DNA from: Lentisphaera araneosa HTCC2155 | GTDB lineage: Bacteria; Verrucomicrobiota; Lentisphaeria; Lentisphaerales; Lentisphaeraceae | Direction of reading: 5' to 3' | Length of the DNA: 64,000 bases | Assembly: GCF_000170755.1 (NCBI RefSeq) | Contig: NZ_ABCK01000009.1 | Coordinates: 1-64,000 of the forward strand | Shown here: piece by piece, positions 19,899 through 28,950 of the stretch | Layout: each line of letters starts with the position of its first letter | Numbering within the stretch: position 1 is the first letter of the stretch | The notes under the pieces: generated by a model | The model's database searches: none | Told to the model about the DNA's origin: nothing | The model's input: only the letters and a program-made list of their open reading frames with translations | Translations under genes and position numbers: made by a program

Positions 19899-20582
19899 CT
19901 ATCCTCTTGCAATCGTTAATACGGAGATCTCTTTAGGCTTTTCTTGTTGCAGAGCTTTGCAACAGGCGTTCAGAGTGGCTCCTGTGGTTAATATATCATC
20001 TATAAGCAATATACTTCGATCTTTTATCTTGTCTCTATTTTTGGGTGAGAAAAGATCCTTTACTGACTTAAGTCTGTCTCTCTTTGCTTTAGAAGCTTGG
20101 GCTTTCCCTAGGTGGCGTCGTTTTAAGAGTGCAAGGCATTCTGAATTTGGGTAGAGTGAGGCAAATTCTTTGGCTAATAGCTCACTTTGGTTCCATCCTC
20201 GGCTCAGTTTTTTGAGGGGGTGCATGGGCACGTAGGTGATTATATCAAATTCGGGTAGCTGCTTGGCTTTGTAGCTGGAGTTCATTTCTTTGCAAAGAAA
20301 ATCGAGTAGGTAGAGGTGACGGGAATATTTAAACCGCAAGATGAGTTCGCGAGCTAGGCCTTCGAAAGCAAATGCGGAGGTGGAATGGGACCATTTTGGA
20401 GGAGTTTTAAGGCAATTGCTACAGAGCCTTGTAGCCGTATCATTAAGGCCGTGACATGACGAACAAGTGTTTTCGTGATCGATATAGCTGAGTTTTTTTG
20501 TACAGGTTTCACAAAGAGGCGATTCGGGAGGTGTGGGTGCTTCACAGCAGACACATACATCCGGGTAGATATAATTAAGCAC
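19899..20582 (-). CDS. ComF family phosphoribosyltransferase-like protein
   Basis: The 227-residue protein has N-terminal Cys pairs (CVCC, CETC, CSSC, CSNC) that can bind zinc, and a C-terminal PRTase fold with the PRPP motif ILLIDDILTTGATL. ComF proteins are linked to DNA uptake and to single-strand DNA handling; the activity here is not known. The start codon is GTG and overlaps the upstream CPBP protease gene by 8 bp. Confidence 0.9.
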   Translation of the reverse strand: MLNYIYPDVCVCCEAPTPPESPLCETCTKKLSYIDHENTCSSCHGLNDTATRLCSNCLKTPPKWSHSTSAFAFEGLARELILRFKYSRHLYLLDFLCKEMNSSYKAKQLPEFDIITYVPMHPLKKLSRGWNQSELLAKEFASLYPNSECLALLKRRHLGKAQASKAKRDRLKSVKDLFSPKNRDKIKDRSILLIDDILTTGATLNACCKALQQEKPKEISVLTIARG

Positions 20583-21489
20583 AATTTTTGTTGCGTTTTT
20601 CTAGAAAGAACCAGGTGCCTAAGCAGATGATAGCGAGCCATAAAAAAGCGGCGTAGCCAGTGAATTTATCGTAGTTTCCCACAAGCCAGTAATAGGGAGA
20701 GTCTCCGTCTGTTCTAGTGACATTTGAATTGCCTTTGATGATACAGACCCAGCCAGCATGAATCCCAGCTGCCAGGGCGATATTACCTCGTTTTAATGTG
20801 AGGGCGGCTAGGAAAATGCCGACGGTTAGTAATGTGAGGAATGATCCAATAAATCGGGGGTCGGCATAGAGGCCAAAGGCGCTTTTGAGGTAGGTGAAGC
20901 CACTGTGCCAATGAATGACGTCATAATTGGTGCTGGAATCGCCTTTTATGAAGTGGACTGCGGCATAGATGGTGGAACTGATGAAAATGGCCATGAACAG
21001 GGTGCCAAGTCGAGAGAGGATGCGAGTGAGGATGCCGCGAAAAAAAATCTCTTCGATTAAACCAACGACAATTCCAGTTACAACGCCTTTGCGAATGCCT
21101 TTGAGGATGCGTTCATCGATGGGGCCACTTTTGAGTGTACGTAATTCGATGAAATAGAAAAAGAGTGCTAAGCATAGGAGGGTTATGGCTCCAAAGATGA
21201 AGCCCATGCCGAATTCTTTTAGAAATGATTTGCGAGGGATGGCTAAGCCAAAGTCGTCTTTGGTGGTGCAGTTAAGTTGTTTAGCTAAGGGCCAGAGGCC
21301 CCCGAAAGCAACGAGCATAAAAGCACGGTTGCAAACTTTGCCAAAAGAGGCTTCGCCTATAGATTCAATATTTTTTAAGGGGGTATTGTGAATGATCTCC
21401 CAAAGAAGAGGACAGATTAAACTGCCGAGGATGAAGACACTCAAAAGATAGGTGGTGAGTGCAATAATCTTTTTGCGGTCTTCGTTCAT
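20575..21489 (-). CDS. CPBP family intramembrane metalloprotease
   Basis: This 304-residue membrane protein has about eight hydrophobic segments. The motif EEIFFRG (EExxxR) sits in the middle, with later His residues (HFIKG, and HAGW near the C terminus) that fit the CPBP (CAAX protease and bacteriocin processing) family. The substrate is unknown. It sits in a gene run with comF and lpxD (6 bp from lpxD). Confidence 0.86.
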   Translation of the reverse strand: MNEDRKKIIALTTYLLSVFILGSLICPLLWEIIHNTPLKNIESIGEASFGKVCNRAFMLVAFGGLWPLAKQLNCTTKDDFGLAIPRKSFLKEFGMGFIFGAITLLCLALFFYFIELRTLKSGPIDERILKGIRKGVVTGIVVGLIEEIFFRGILTRILSRLGTLFMAIFISSTIYAAVHFIKGDSSTNYDVIHWHSGFTYLKSAFGLYADPRFIGSFLTLLTVGIFLAALTLKRGNIALAAGIHAGWVCIIKGNSNVTRTDGDSPYYWLVGNYDKFTGYAAFLWLAIICLGTWFFLEKRNKNCA

Positions 21490-21495
21490 TGGGGC

Positions 21496-22515
21496 TTATT
21501 TTAGTTTTTCTTCGAGCGCTTTAAGGCGTTTTTCGAGTTTCGAGATTTTGCGGAGTTGTGCGCGGTCCGCAATGAATTCTCGTCTAGATGTGGCAGGCAT
21601 GCCCATGACGACTTCACCTGGGTTGAGATCGCGTGTAACACCAGCTTTACCCATGATGGTGCAACCATCTCCGATCTGTAGATGGCCGCTGATCCCTGCT
21701 TGCCCAGCAATCGTCACAAAGTTGCCAATTTGAACGCTGCCCGCAATCGCTACAAGAGAAACGATGAAGCAGTGTTTGCCGATGATGACATTGTGGCCAA
21801 TTTGAATGATGTTGTCAAGTTTGGTGCCTTCGCCGACGATTGTTTTGCCAAAGCGAGCGCGGTCAATAGTTGTACAAGAGCCAACTTCCACATCATCATG
21901 TAATTGAACAATGCCGATTTGAGGGATTTTCTTATGGCCGTCTTTGCCTGGTATGAAACCAAAGCCGTCTGTACCAATCACGCAGGAGCTGTGTAAAATG
22001 ACGCGTTGGCCAATAATGCAACGTTCCCTAACCGTAGAGTTTGGGTAAAGGATGGAGTAGGCGCCGATTTCAGCTTGGTGGCCCACGTAGGCGTTGGCGC
22101 AAATGACTGCATTATTTCCAATTGTGGCGCCATCCATAATGATCGCACCTGGGCCAATGTAGACGTCTTCACCTATTTGGGCGTTTTCTGCGATGTTCGC
22201 AGCGGGATCGATCCCTGCTTGGTATTCAATTGTGGGTGGAGCAAAGTAGTTAGCAACTTTTGTAAAAGACGCGGAAGGGTCTTCACAAGAGATGAATAGT
22301 TTGTCAAAGCCTTGTGTGTCGAATTCCTTGTCAACCAAGATGATGGCTGCTTGAGAATCCTTGATTTGAGAGATGTAGCGCTTATTGCCTAAGAAGGAAA
22401 TTGAATTTATGCTCCCATCTATTAAGGCGCTGACTTCCTTGATTGTGATGTCAGCTTCTCGGTTAGCAGTTCCTTCGGTGATTTCGAGAATCTGCGTGAG
22501 ATTAAGGGCTTTCAT
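21496..22515 (-). CDS. lpxD: UDP-3-O-acylglucosamine N-acyltransferase
   Basis: LpxD adds the second acyl chain in lipid A synthesis. The 339-residue protein has an N-terminal uridine-binding domain (1-100) and a left-handed beta-helix of hexapeptide repeats (about 105-290), with the catalytic-region segment [15 protein letters not shown]-terminal helix ([14 protein letters not shown]) closes the trimer. It starts 2 bp after ompH, the usual Gram-negative order, and implies an LPS outer membrane. Confidence 0.95.
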   Translation of the reverse strand: MKALNLTQILEITEGTANREADITIKEVSALIDGSINSISFLGNKRYISQIKDSQAAIILVDKEFDTQGFDKLFISCEDPSASFTKVANYFAPPTIEYQAGIDPAANIAENAQIGEDVYIGPGAIIMDGATIGNNAVICANAYVGHQAEIGAYSILYPNSTVRERCIIGQRVILHSSCVIGTDGFGFIPGKDGHKKIPQIGIVQLHDDVEVGSCTTIDRARFGKTIVGEGTKLDNIIQIGHNVIIGKHCFIVSLVAIAGSVQIGNFVTIAGQAGISGHLQIGDGCTIMGKAGVTRDLNPGEVVMGMPATSRREFIADRAQLRKISKLEKRLKALEEKLK

Positions 22516-22517
22516 TC

Positions 22518-23129
22518 TTATTTTGTAGCTTTATCAGTTTCGGCTTTTTTCTCATTCATGATTTTGTTGACAAAATCCTCGTGGCCTTTGTTGATTTTAG
22601 CAAGGATCTTATCTGTGATTGATAGAGAATTTTTGCTGTAGATTACAAGGTTGACGCCGTTGACTGATTTGCCTGAAGCATCGAGGACTAGGTCGACTTT
22701 GTTATCAACAGCGTACTTGTCAACAACTTTTTGGATATCTTTTGTGAGTTCGGCAGTAATTGTACGGCGTTTGCCAACAGCTTCTTTTTGAAGGTTTTGC
22801 TGGAAAAACTTTAAATTTTTGAGTGCGGCTTGCCCTTCTGTTGCTTTTGCTTCGGCATCTTGTTTTTTCTGTGTGCGCGCACCTTCGCTGAGGACTGGAT
22901 TCATGGATTCACGCATGAGAGTTTGGTAATCGTTTTGAAGTTTGTAGACTTGCGCCTGCATTTCTTTTAAACGTGATTCAGTGATGTCTTTTTCTTTAGC
23001 GAGTTTTTTGTTCTCAATCAAAGTACGGTAGTAGTTTTCGAAAACTTTGTTCATGTCGATGGTGACGACTTCTAAAGCTTGTGTCAGTGGAGCTGCAATG
23101 AAAAGAGCAATGAAAAGGAGTTTTTTCAT
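22518..23129 (-). CDS. periplasmic chaperone OmpH/Skp family
   Basis: The 203-residue protein has a signal peptide (about 1-18), the start [16 protein letters not shown] and long helices (about 40-120) that form the tentacle coiled coils of Skp. A C-terminal beta strand region (VDLVLDASG) completes the trimer body. Skp proteins escort outer membrane proteins through the periplasm. The C-terminal charged tail is slightly longer than usual. It lies directly before lpxD. Confidence 0.9.
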   Translation of the reverse strand: MKKLLFIALFIAAPLTQALEVVTIDMNKVFENYYRTLIENKKLAKEKDITESRLKEMQAQVYKLQNDYQTLMRESMNPVLSEGARTQKKQDAEAKATEGQAALKNLKFFQQNLQKEAVGKRRTITAELTKDIQKVVDKYAVDNKVDLVLDASGKSVNGVNLVIYSKNSLSITDKILAKINKGHEDFVNKIMNEKKAETDKATK

Positions 23130-23147
23130 GGGTATATCCTAAGGGGG

Positions 23148-23627
23148 TTATGAGTTGTTTTCTTTTAAGTAAGTGATGATGTCTTGGAAAACTGGACGAT
23201 TTTCTTCGTTGGCGTCTATGAGTTCTTGGTGTGCATCGAGAATATTTTTATGTTTTTCTTCTTCGCTCATGTTTTCACTCTTTAAAGTGTGCATGGGGAT
23301 TTGCTGAGTCGAAGTGTTGGTGAAGTTGAGGATTTGGCTGATGCCTAAAGAATTAAAGTTCTTTTTGTTGGCTTCGTTGACATTGTTGAGCTCAACGGGG
23401 CAGGATTTCATGGTGCCCATTCTAGAAAGCATCGTGAGGATGCCCATGAAAGTACTATCCATGCCAGTGCATTCGAGCATATTGATGTCAATTTTTTGAG
23501 CAGAGCCTTCAATGGCCATCATGCAGAAGCTTCTAATGGCTTCGCTATTATCAAATGTACCTCGGCCTTTTACGGCGAGATGAGCAATATCTTTGTCCAT
23601 ACAAACAGTGATTGAGGCGCTTTGCAT
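23148..23627 (-). CDS. STAS domain protein (anti-sigma antagonist-like)
   Basis: The 159-residue protein has an N-terminal STAS fold (about 1-105) with the segment CTGMDSTFMGIL, whose Ser matches the phosphorylated residue of SpoIIAA-type antagonists. A C-terminal tail of about 50 charged residues is extra. It begins the ompH-lpxD gene run. Partner switching with an unseen kinase is likely by family; no RsbW-type kinase is nearby. Confidence 0.84.
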   Translation of the reverse strand: MQSASITVCMDKDIAHLAVKGRGTFDNSEAIRSFCMMAIEGSAQKIDINMLECTGMDSTFMGILTMLSRMGTMKSCPVELNNVNEANKKNFNSLGISQILNFTNTSTQQIPMHTLKSENMSEEEKHKNILDAHQELIDANEENRPVFQDIITYLKENNS

Positions 23628-23718
23628 GATGATTCCTATTTGATCTAATGTGATTTATTAGCCATTAGAGTATACCCAAAATTTAATCCGTAAAAGTGGA
23701 TAGGCGTTTTCTTACATA

Positions 23719-23749
23719 AAAAAACCTGCATTTAAAAATGCAGGTTTTT
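23719..23749 (-). terminator. intrinsic terminator
   Basis: The stem AAAAACCTGCATT / AATGCAGGTTTTT has A and T tracts on both sides. It lies 12 bp after the stop of the 130-residue gene and separates it from the STAS-ompH run. Confidence 0.88.
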
Positions 23750-23760
23750 GTAGTAAGAAA

Positions 23761-24153
23761 TTATTCTTGCTCTGAAGAGCCACCATCATTGATAATAGAC
23801 TCAATAGCTTGGGATATTTTGGAGTGAAGAGCACTTTCAAAATATGTCCTATCTAAGCCGGGAGGCAAATGGAAACGTAAGTGCAGATCAAGCATGTTGC
23901 CGTCAGCAGGGGCTTGGGTGGCAGGCGTTTCTTTGTTATCCACGTCGTCGCTTTCTGATGCAGGAGTGATTTTCGATTCTTTGATTTCCAGAATATGGAG
24001 GTTATCTGGAAGTGAAATCTGGTCATCCATGTGCGCTATATAGAATGAGCTCTGAGGATCTTTCTCTAGTTTGATTGAAGCCTCTTGCAAACTTGCGGCT
24101 TCAGCAACAGAAGATACTTCGCCAAGAGGGAGGATGTATTTTTTTAGTGACAT
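23761..24153 (-). CDS. hypothetical acidic protein, 130 aa
   Basis: I do not recognise this protein. It has an N-terminal half with mixed strands and helices (1-65), a low-complexity acidic linker (SESDDVDNKETPATQAPAD), and a C-terminal segment (LDLHLRFHLPPGLDR) followed by an amphipathic helix. No signal peptide or membrane segment is seen. It has its own terminator, and the large DHH/DHHA2 gene lies 173 bp upstream in the same direction. The reading is supported by a clear start and by the terminator. Confidence 0.7.
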   Translation of the reverse strand: MSLKKYILPLGEVSSVAEAASLQEASIKLEKDPQSSFYIAHMDDQISLPDNLHILEIKESKITPASESDDVDNKETPATQAPADGNMLDLHLRFHLPPGLDRTYFESALHSKISQAIESIINDGGSSEQE

Positions 24154-24326
24154 GTGTGTCTCCGTAAATTGTTTGGCATAGGAAAAGCACGAGTCGTGCC
24201 ATCAAGTATTTTTGAGTGTGTAAAATATTGCCTTCTAGTTAATTATGTGTTAAAAACAGGAGCTTATCAAGTCTTGTAGTGAAAGTAATGGCGTCATAAT
24301 GACGCATTACAGGGCGAAATGTCCGC

Positions 24327-26921
24327 TTATTTTGGCAGGAATGGCGTGATGTCTGCTTTCCGGCTATTCAGACTGCCTTGTTTGATTTTGAGGCATATAA
24401 TCGATCTTTTTTCTTTATTGTCTCGTATTGTGTAAGGCAACTTCAGGTTGTTTGTTATGATTGGTATGAGTATCTTGTTGTCCTCAGCGTTCGAGCCTTC
24501 GATGATGACTTCTTCAATAACGTCAGGGTATTTACTTGATTGTGTGAAGGTGTTAAAGAAAATTCTTAAGTGTGATTCAGCTTGTTCACTATTAGAGTTG
24601 ATACGAATCCAAATTTCATCACAGCCTTCTGAGTTTGAGTTTGATCCCTTCATTTCAATAGTTGAGTTCATCTGTAAAAAGAGATCTACAACAGAAGATT
24701 TCCGAGCAACAACTTCATTGCTATTTAACCAGCTCTCGAGAAGTGCATCACGATGCTCATTAAAACAATCGCGGTTATTGGGGAAGATTTTTAGTTGGCT
24801 AATTGCGCAGAACTCGTTTTGGATTTTGCGATCTTCGTAACAAAACTGGTGGTCTTTTGAGTTGGCTAACCATTGGCTAATCAAGACTTCGCGATAATCA
24901 AAAATGTTTTTGTAGAATGATTTTACATCTTCGTTATGGAGGAATTCCTTGATAGCGGCCTTGAGATCAGTTTTTGAAGCCCTGTTATATTTTTCTATGC
25001 TAAGAACTTGGACTTCTTTTTTACAGACGATGCTCTTCATGCGGTTGACGAGGTGAGCGACAGCACTGAGGTCACGCCATCCACATTTGTTGAAGAGGTC
25101 AGTATCATCAATAATAGCATTGAGCATGAGTGAGTATTCAATGAGCTCTCGTTCGGGGTTAATGAAATATTTGACCCCTGACCTGTAGACGGCTTGTTTT
25201 TTTTGGATTAAACGATTGAGAAGGCTAAAACCTTCAGAATTCAATGATTTGTTCTTGTGAAGTTCTGCCATTTGATCTTCGATTGAGTGAAGACTTTGGT
25301 TCTGACAACCATAACGATCGTTAATTGTGAAGGCTTGTTCGGCTATGATGACGTTGACAGATTGCACGTCTGCAATGGTGACCGTCATGCACTCTCTGGA
25401 GTTCATTTCCGACCTATGGTGATCGATAGCAGAGATCGTACGTACGCTTGGAGCAATTTTTATTTCGTCTAAATTACAGAAATCACGCAGTGTGACTGAA
25501 CCAAGGGAGTCGCTGACCATGTCCGAACGGTGAATCACCCCGACAGGGATAAGTCGTTGTTTTTTATCGTGGAAGCAAACTGTGACGTGCTGATAGCCAC
25601 GGAGCTTGTTCTTGATTTCAGTGGGTTCAGCTTTTGTACTAACGTAGTTGATTGTGTTGCCCAAAACTTCTTTTTTGACGGCAAGAGCGAGGTCCATGCG
25701 GTCATAGTAATTGCGACCAGCTTGTATTGAGGCACTTAAGTTGTCAAAAGCTTTGTTAAATGTGGCAAAGATTTTTGATCTCGCTAGAGAGAAGGCTTCG
25801 TTCTTGTAATCAAAGTTCTCTGGAGCAAGGAAAGAGTTCATGTGATCAACAAATTCACAGTAGTTCGAGTTCGAAACTTTATCCATGAATCTAAAGAAAT
25901 CGAGGAAGCTGGTTTTACTACCGTGCTCGAGCTTTAACACCTTTTTCAAATAGAGGTCCAAGAGTTCGCAATCTTGGTGGTGGTAGCGCTGGAAGCTCAT
26001 TTGACTGTCGCTTAAACTGCTGTTGAAGCTCTGGTCCAAGTACTCTTGTATTTCCTGATGAGTGATGGTGTCACGACTCATTAGCGCAGTGAAAGATGAT
26101 ATAAGTACTTTTTCGTATGAATGTATGGTGATGTTGAGCAGGCGCTGAATGCGACCTACCGTATCAACATCAGCTACGCGCCAGTCACCGAGGTAGTAGC
26201 CATCTTCATCCACCACGATTATGTGGTTAGTATTCCTTTCGTGTTGAAAGTCGCGGATGTTAGAATTGCCAGTTACACGAATCAATTTGTGTTGGTTGAC
26301 AATATCCATTGCCACTGGGGATATGAGAGACTTATGTTTGGCGACTCGACTGAAAACGTTGGGGGTGAAAATTTTGTTGAAAAAATGCGAGATGAGCGGG
26401 CTGGGCTCTCCCTGAGGGACATTCCAGACAGTAAGTGTTTGGCCAACTTTACAAGAGAAGGCATCCAACCAGCCAATAAAAGATCCCGTGGTACTATCGA
26501 GGTCTGGGGGATTGTGCGCCGTGATATAGTGCGAGTTTGGGTAGTATTTGTCGTGGCCAATAGGAAAGTAGAGTTGGTACTCATCTCTTGGGATGTGTTT
26601 CCCACTGATTTTACCACGAATAACGAACTGTTCTGCTTCATTGAGACCTGAGTGTTGGTTTAACCAACGTTCAAAAGCAGTAACATTAAATTTGCCGTCA
26701 AGGACGTGGCTCTCGGTGATTTTTGCCGCATAATCAATCACTTCTCTGAGTAGGAATGAATTGCGAGGTTCGGCTTCAATAAGCTCTAAGAGTGTTTTGT
26801 TGACCAACTCATTTCTTACGATGCTATTTTTATTGAGAAACTCTTGTGTGCAAAAGTTATTGAGGATTTCGTCCGTGTTTTTGAAAGATTTTTTTTCAAA
26901 AACTGTGTCTCCGATGAGCAT
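24327..26921 (-). CDS. large DHH/DHHA2 protein related to family II (CBS) pyrophosphatases
   Basis: This 864-residue protein has the ordered active-site motifs of family II pyrophosphatases. H136-x3-D140-x-D142 (AHNPPDLDS) matches the first metal motif. D500-H501-H502 (AIDHHRS) is the DHH motif. D605-D606-T607 matches the later SDT motif, and S853-R854-K855 with P860 matches the C-terminal SRKKQxxP substrate motif. Between the first two lie two CBS-like segments (about 213-252 and 443-470), placed as in nucleotide-regulated CBS pyrophosphatases. About 300 residues are extra: an N-terminal helical region (1-120), a middle insert (about 265-430) and a longer DHHA2 part. Hydrolysis of pyrophosphate or another phosphoanhydride is inferred only. 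Confidence 0.8.
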   Translation of the reverse strand: MLIGDTVFEKKSFKNTDEILNNFCTQEFLNKNSIVRNELVNKTLLELIEAEPRNSFLLREVIDYAAKITESHVLDGKFNVTAFERWLNQHSGLNEAEQFVIRGKISGKHIPRDEYQLYFPIGHDKYYPNSHYITAHNPPDLDSTTGSFIGWLDAFSCKVGQTLTVWNVPQGEPSPLISHFFNKIFTPNVFSRVAKHKSLISPVAMDIVNQHKLIRVTGNSNIRDFQHERNTNHIIVVDEDGYYLGDWRVADVDTVGRIQRLLNITIHSYEKVLISSFTALMSRDTITHQEIQEYLDQSFNSSLSDSQMSFQRYHHQDCELLDLYLKKVLKLEHGSKTSFLDFFRFMDKVSNSNYCEFVDHMNSFLAPENFDYKNEAFSLARSKIFATFNKAFDNLSASIQAGRNYYDRMDLALAVKKEVLGNTINYVSTKAEPTEIKNKLRGYQHVTVCFHDKKQRLIPVGVIHRSDMVSDSLGSVTLRDFCNLDEIKIAPSVRTISAIDHHRSEMNSRECMTVTIADVQSVNVIIAEQAFTINDRYGCQNQSLHSIEDQMAELHKNKSLNSEGFSLLNRLIQKKQAVYRSGVKYFINPERELIEYSLMLNAIIDDTDLFNKCGWRDLSAVAHLVNRMKSIVCKKEVQVLSIEKYNRASKTDLKAAIKEFLHNEDVKSFYKNIFDYREVLISQWLANSKDHQFCYEDRKIQNEFCAISQLKIFPNNRDCFNEHRDALLESWLNSNEVVARKSSVVDLFLQMNSTIEMKGSNSNSEGCDEIWIRINSNSEQAESHLRIFFNTFTQSSKYPDVIEEVIIEGSNAEDNKILIPIITNNLKLPYTIRDNKEKRSIICLKIKQGSLNSRKADITPFLPK

Positions 26922-27119
26922 TTTTTTATTCCTTGAAGTGAGAGGCTTAACTTAGTGACATGTAAAAAAGAGAGTTTTAAATTAAATCATGTCATATTTT
27001 GGACTGGTGAAGATTAAGTTCAAGCATATTTTCCTATAAAATGCTTTATTTAGACAAAAAACAGATCAATAGTATACAGTTTTGTATTCTTAGAAGGCTA
27101 ATTTCAAGGGGATTTAACA

Positions 27120-28940
27120 ATGCCAATCAATTTATTTATTGCGTCAGCAGGGTATGGGAGTCGCTTGCGTCCAGTGACAAATTTGTACCCTAAACCTCTG
27201 TTGCCAATTGCGGGTCAAAGTTTGATAGATAGAATGATAGATCGAGTTTCTATGAGTGTGGATATCAATGAGATAGCTTTGAATGTTCACTATAAAAAAG
27301 AACAATTCGAAAAATGGAATGAAGCAAAGCAGTATCAATTTTTTGAAGAAGAAGAACTCTTAGGGACAGGTGGCGCAATATGGAATGCTCAAAACTTTTT
27401 CAAAAAACAGACAAGTCTGTTAATTAATGGTGATGTCTTGACTGATTTTGACTGGAAAGGGATGCTCGAATATCATGAAAATTCAGGGAATTTAGTCACC
27501 TTAGCCGTGCAAGATCGCGAGCATGAACGTCGAGTTGGAGCCTCTGGAAAAGGCGCGTTTATTTGCATCGATAAAGCAATGAAAGACCCTCGTGTCGAGT
27601 GTTGGTTCGGCTATGCCTGTGTGGTCTTGTACGAGCCAGGGTTTTTGAAATATTTACCTGCGGGGGAATCTCATGTTGTGCCTTTTTGGGAAGATGCACG
27701 TAATGCGGGTGAAAAAGTGGGCGTTTACGATATTGGGCGAGAGTCGGAATGGTTGGATTTGGGCAATGTGAATACATACGCCGCAGGTGTTTTAGAGAGT
27801 ATGAATGGAGTGAAGAGGTTCTTTGCAGAACCTTTAAATATTCCATGGGATTGCCAAATAGACTCTTATTGTGTCGTTGAACAAGGCGTTGAAATTGGAG
27901 GCGATGTGCAACTCTCTAATGTTATTTTATTGCCTGGTACAAAGGTGGCTCAGGGAAGTCGACTGCAAAATTGTATCCTTGGGCCCGGGATGAAAGTTGA
28001 TTTTGATTATACTGAGGCGAGTAAAAATAGCGATCTAGATACGATTGGTAATGGTGGTTCGGACAGGATTTACAGAAGGCGGGATGAGGGTGTCGTTTTA
28101 GACTACTCAAGCATTGATCATACAATTGAGCGTCAGAAAACACTTACACAGCGCTTGCTTGCAGAGAAAGTATCGGTCCCTCAAATTTATAATCACCGAC
28201 CAAAAGCTAGGCAATTAGTTTTAGAAGATTGGGGGGATGATACTTTTCGTCTATGGTCTCAAGGTAAGACTCAAGAGCAAATTTTAGGCAAAGCTAAAGA
28301 ATGCTTAGTTGAGCTTCATAAGTTCCAATCTATAGCGGAACCTTTGAGGGACAAAGTTTTTAATTTAGATGTCTTGATGTGGGAGAGTTCTTATTTTTTA
28401 GAGCGCTTTATTTTTCGTGTGGCAGGCTTGGAAGATGAATACAAAAAAAATCAGGCTCAAGTTGATGCGGAGCGCCTAAGTTTAGCGAATCAAGTGAATG
28501 GCTTAGATAAAGTTTTGATGCATCGCGATTTTCAGTCTGAAAATGTGATGATTCGTCAGGGGAGTGTAGGTTTGATTGATTTTCAAGGAGCGCATTATGG
28601 GCCCGCACTTTATGATGCGGCATCCTTCATTGGAGATCCTTACATGGATTATGATCTTGATTTACAAGAAGAGCTGAAAAACTATTATTTTTCAAAATGT
28701 GCTCATGTGACTGATACAAGTGAAAGTGACTATAACCGTTGTGCGATACAAAGGCACATGCAAGCCTTAGGTGCCTATGGTTTTTTAAGTCATATTCGAG
28801 GGAAAGGGAGTTTTGAGTTTTATATCCCCGTAGCATTAAAAATGTTAAATCGTGAGTTGGGGCTTCATCAAAATGAGTATGAAGCGCTATATTCATTGGT
28901 GCAAAGTGCTGCCGACAAACTTTCCATTAAAGTTAATTAG
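27120..28940 (+). CDS. fused sugar-1-phosphate nucleotidyltransferase / sugar kinase (MurU-AmgK-like)
   Basis: The 606-residue protein has an N-terminal nucleotidyltransferase (about 1-235) with GYGSRLRPVTNLYPKPLLP, LLGTGGAIWNA and NGDVLTDFD. A short hexapeptide-repeat segment follows (about 240-295), then an aminoglycoside-phosphotransferase-type kinase (about 308-600) with catalytic H468-R-D470-x4-N475 and metal ligand D487 (LIDFQGA). In Pseudomonas, AmgK phosphorylates MurNAc at C1 and MurU makes UDP-MurNAc in cell wall recycling; here both steps seem joined in one chain. The substrate could be another sugar. A 5'-nucleotidase gene starts 10 bp after the stop codon. Confidence 0.87.
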   Translation: MPINLFIASAGYGSRLRPVTNLYPKPLLPIAGQSLIDRMIDRVSMSVDINEIALNVHYKKEQFEKWNEAKQYQFFEEEELLGTGGAIWNAQNFFKKQTSLLINGDVLTDFDWKGMLEYHENSGNLVTLAVQDREHERRVGASGKGAFICIDKAMKDPRVECWFGYACVVLYEPGFLKYLPAGESHVVPFWEDARNAGEKVGVYDIGRESEWLDLGNVNTYAAGVLESMNGVKRFFAEPLNIPWDCQIDSYCVVEQGVEIGGDVQLSNVILLPGTKVAQGSRLQNCILGPGMKVDFDYTEASKNSDLDTIGNGGSDRIYRRRDEGVVLDYSSIDHTIERQKTLTQRLLAEKVSVPQIYNHRPKARQLVLEDWGDDTFRLWSQGKTQEQILGKAKECLVELHKFQSIAEPLRDKVFNLDVLMWESSYFLERFIFRVAGLEDEYKKNQAQVDAERLSLANQVNGLDKVLMHRDFQSENVMIRQGSVGLIDFQGAHYGPALYDAASFIGDPYMDYDLDLQEELKNYYFSKCAHVTDTSESDYNRCAIQRHMQALGAYGFLSHIRGKGSFEFYIPVALKMLNRELGLHQNEYEALYSLVQSAADKLSIKVN

Positions 28941-28950
28941 AGCGATAAAG

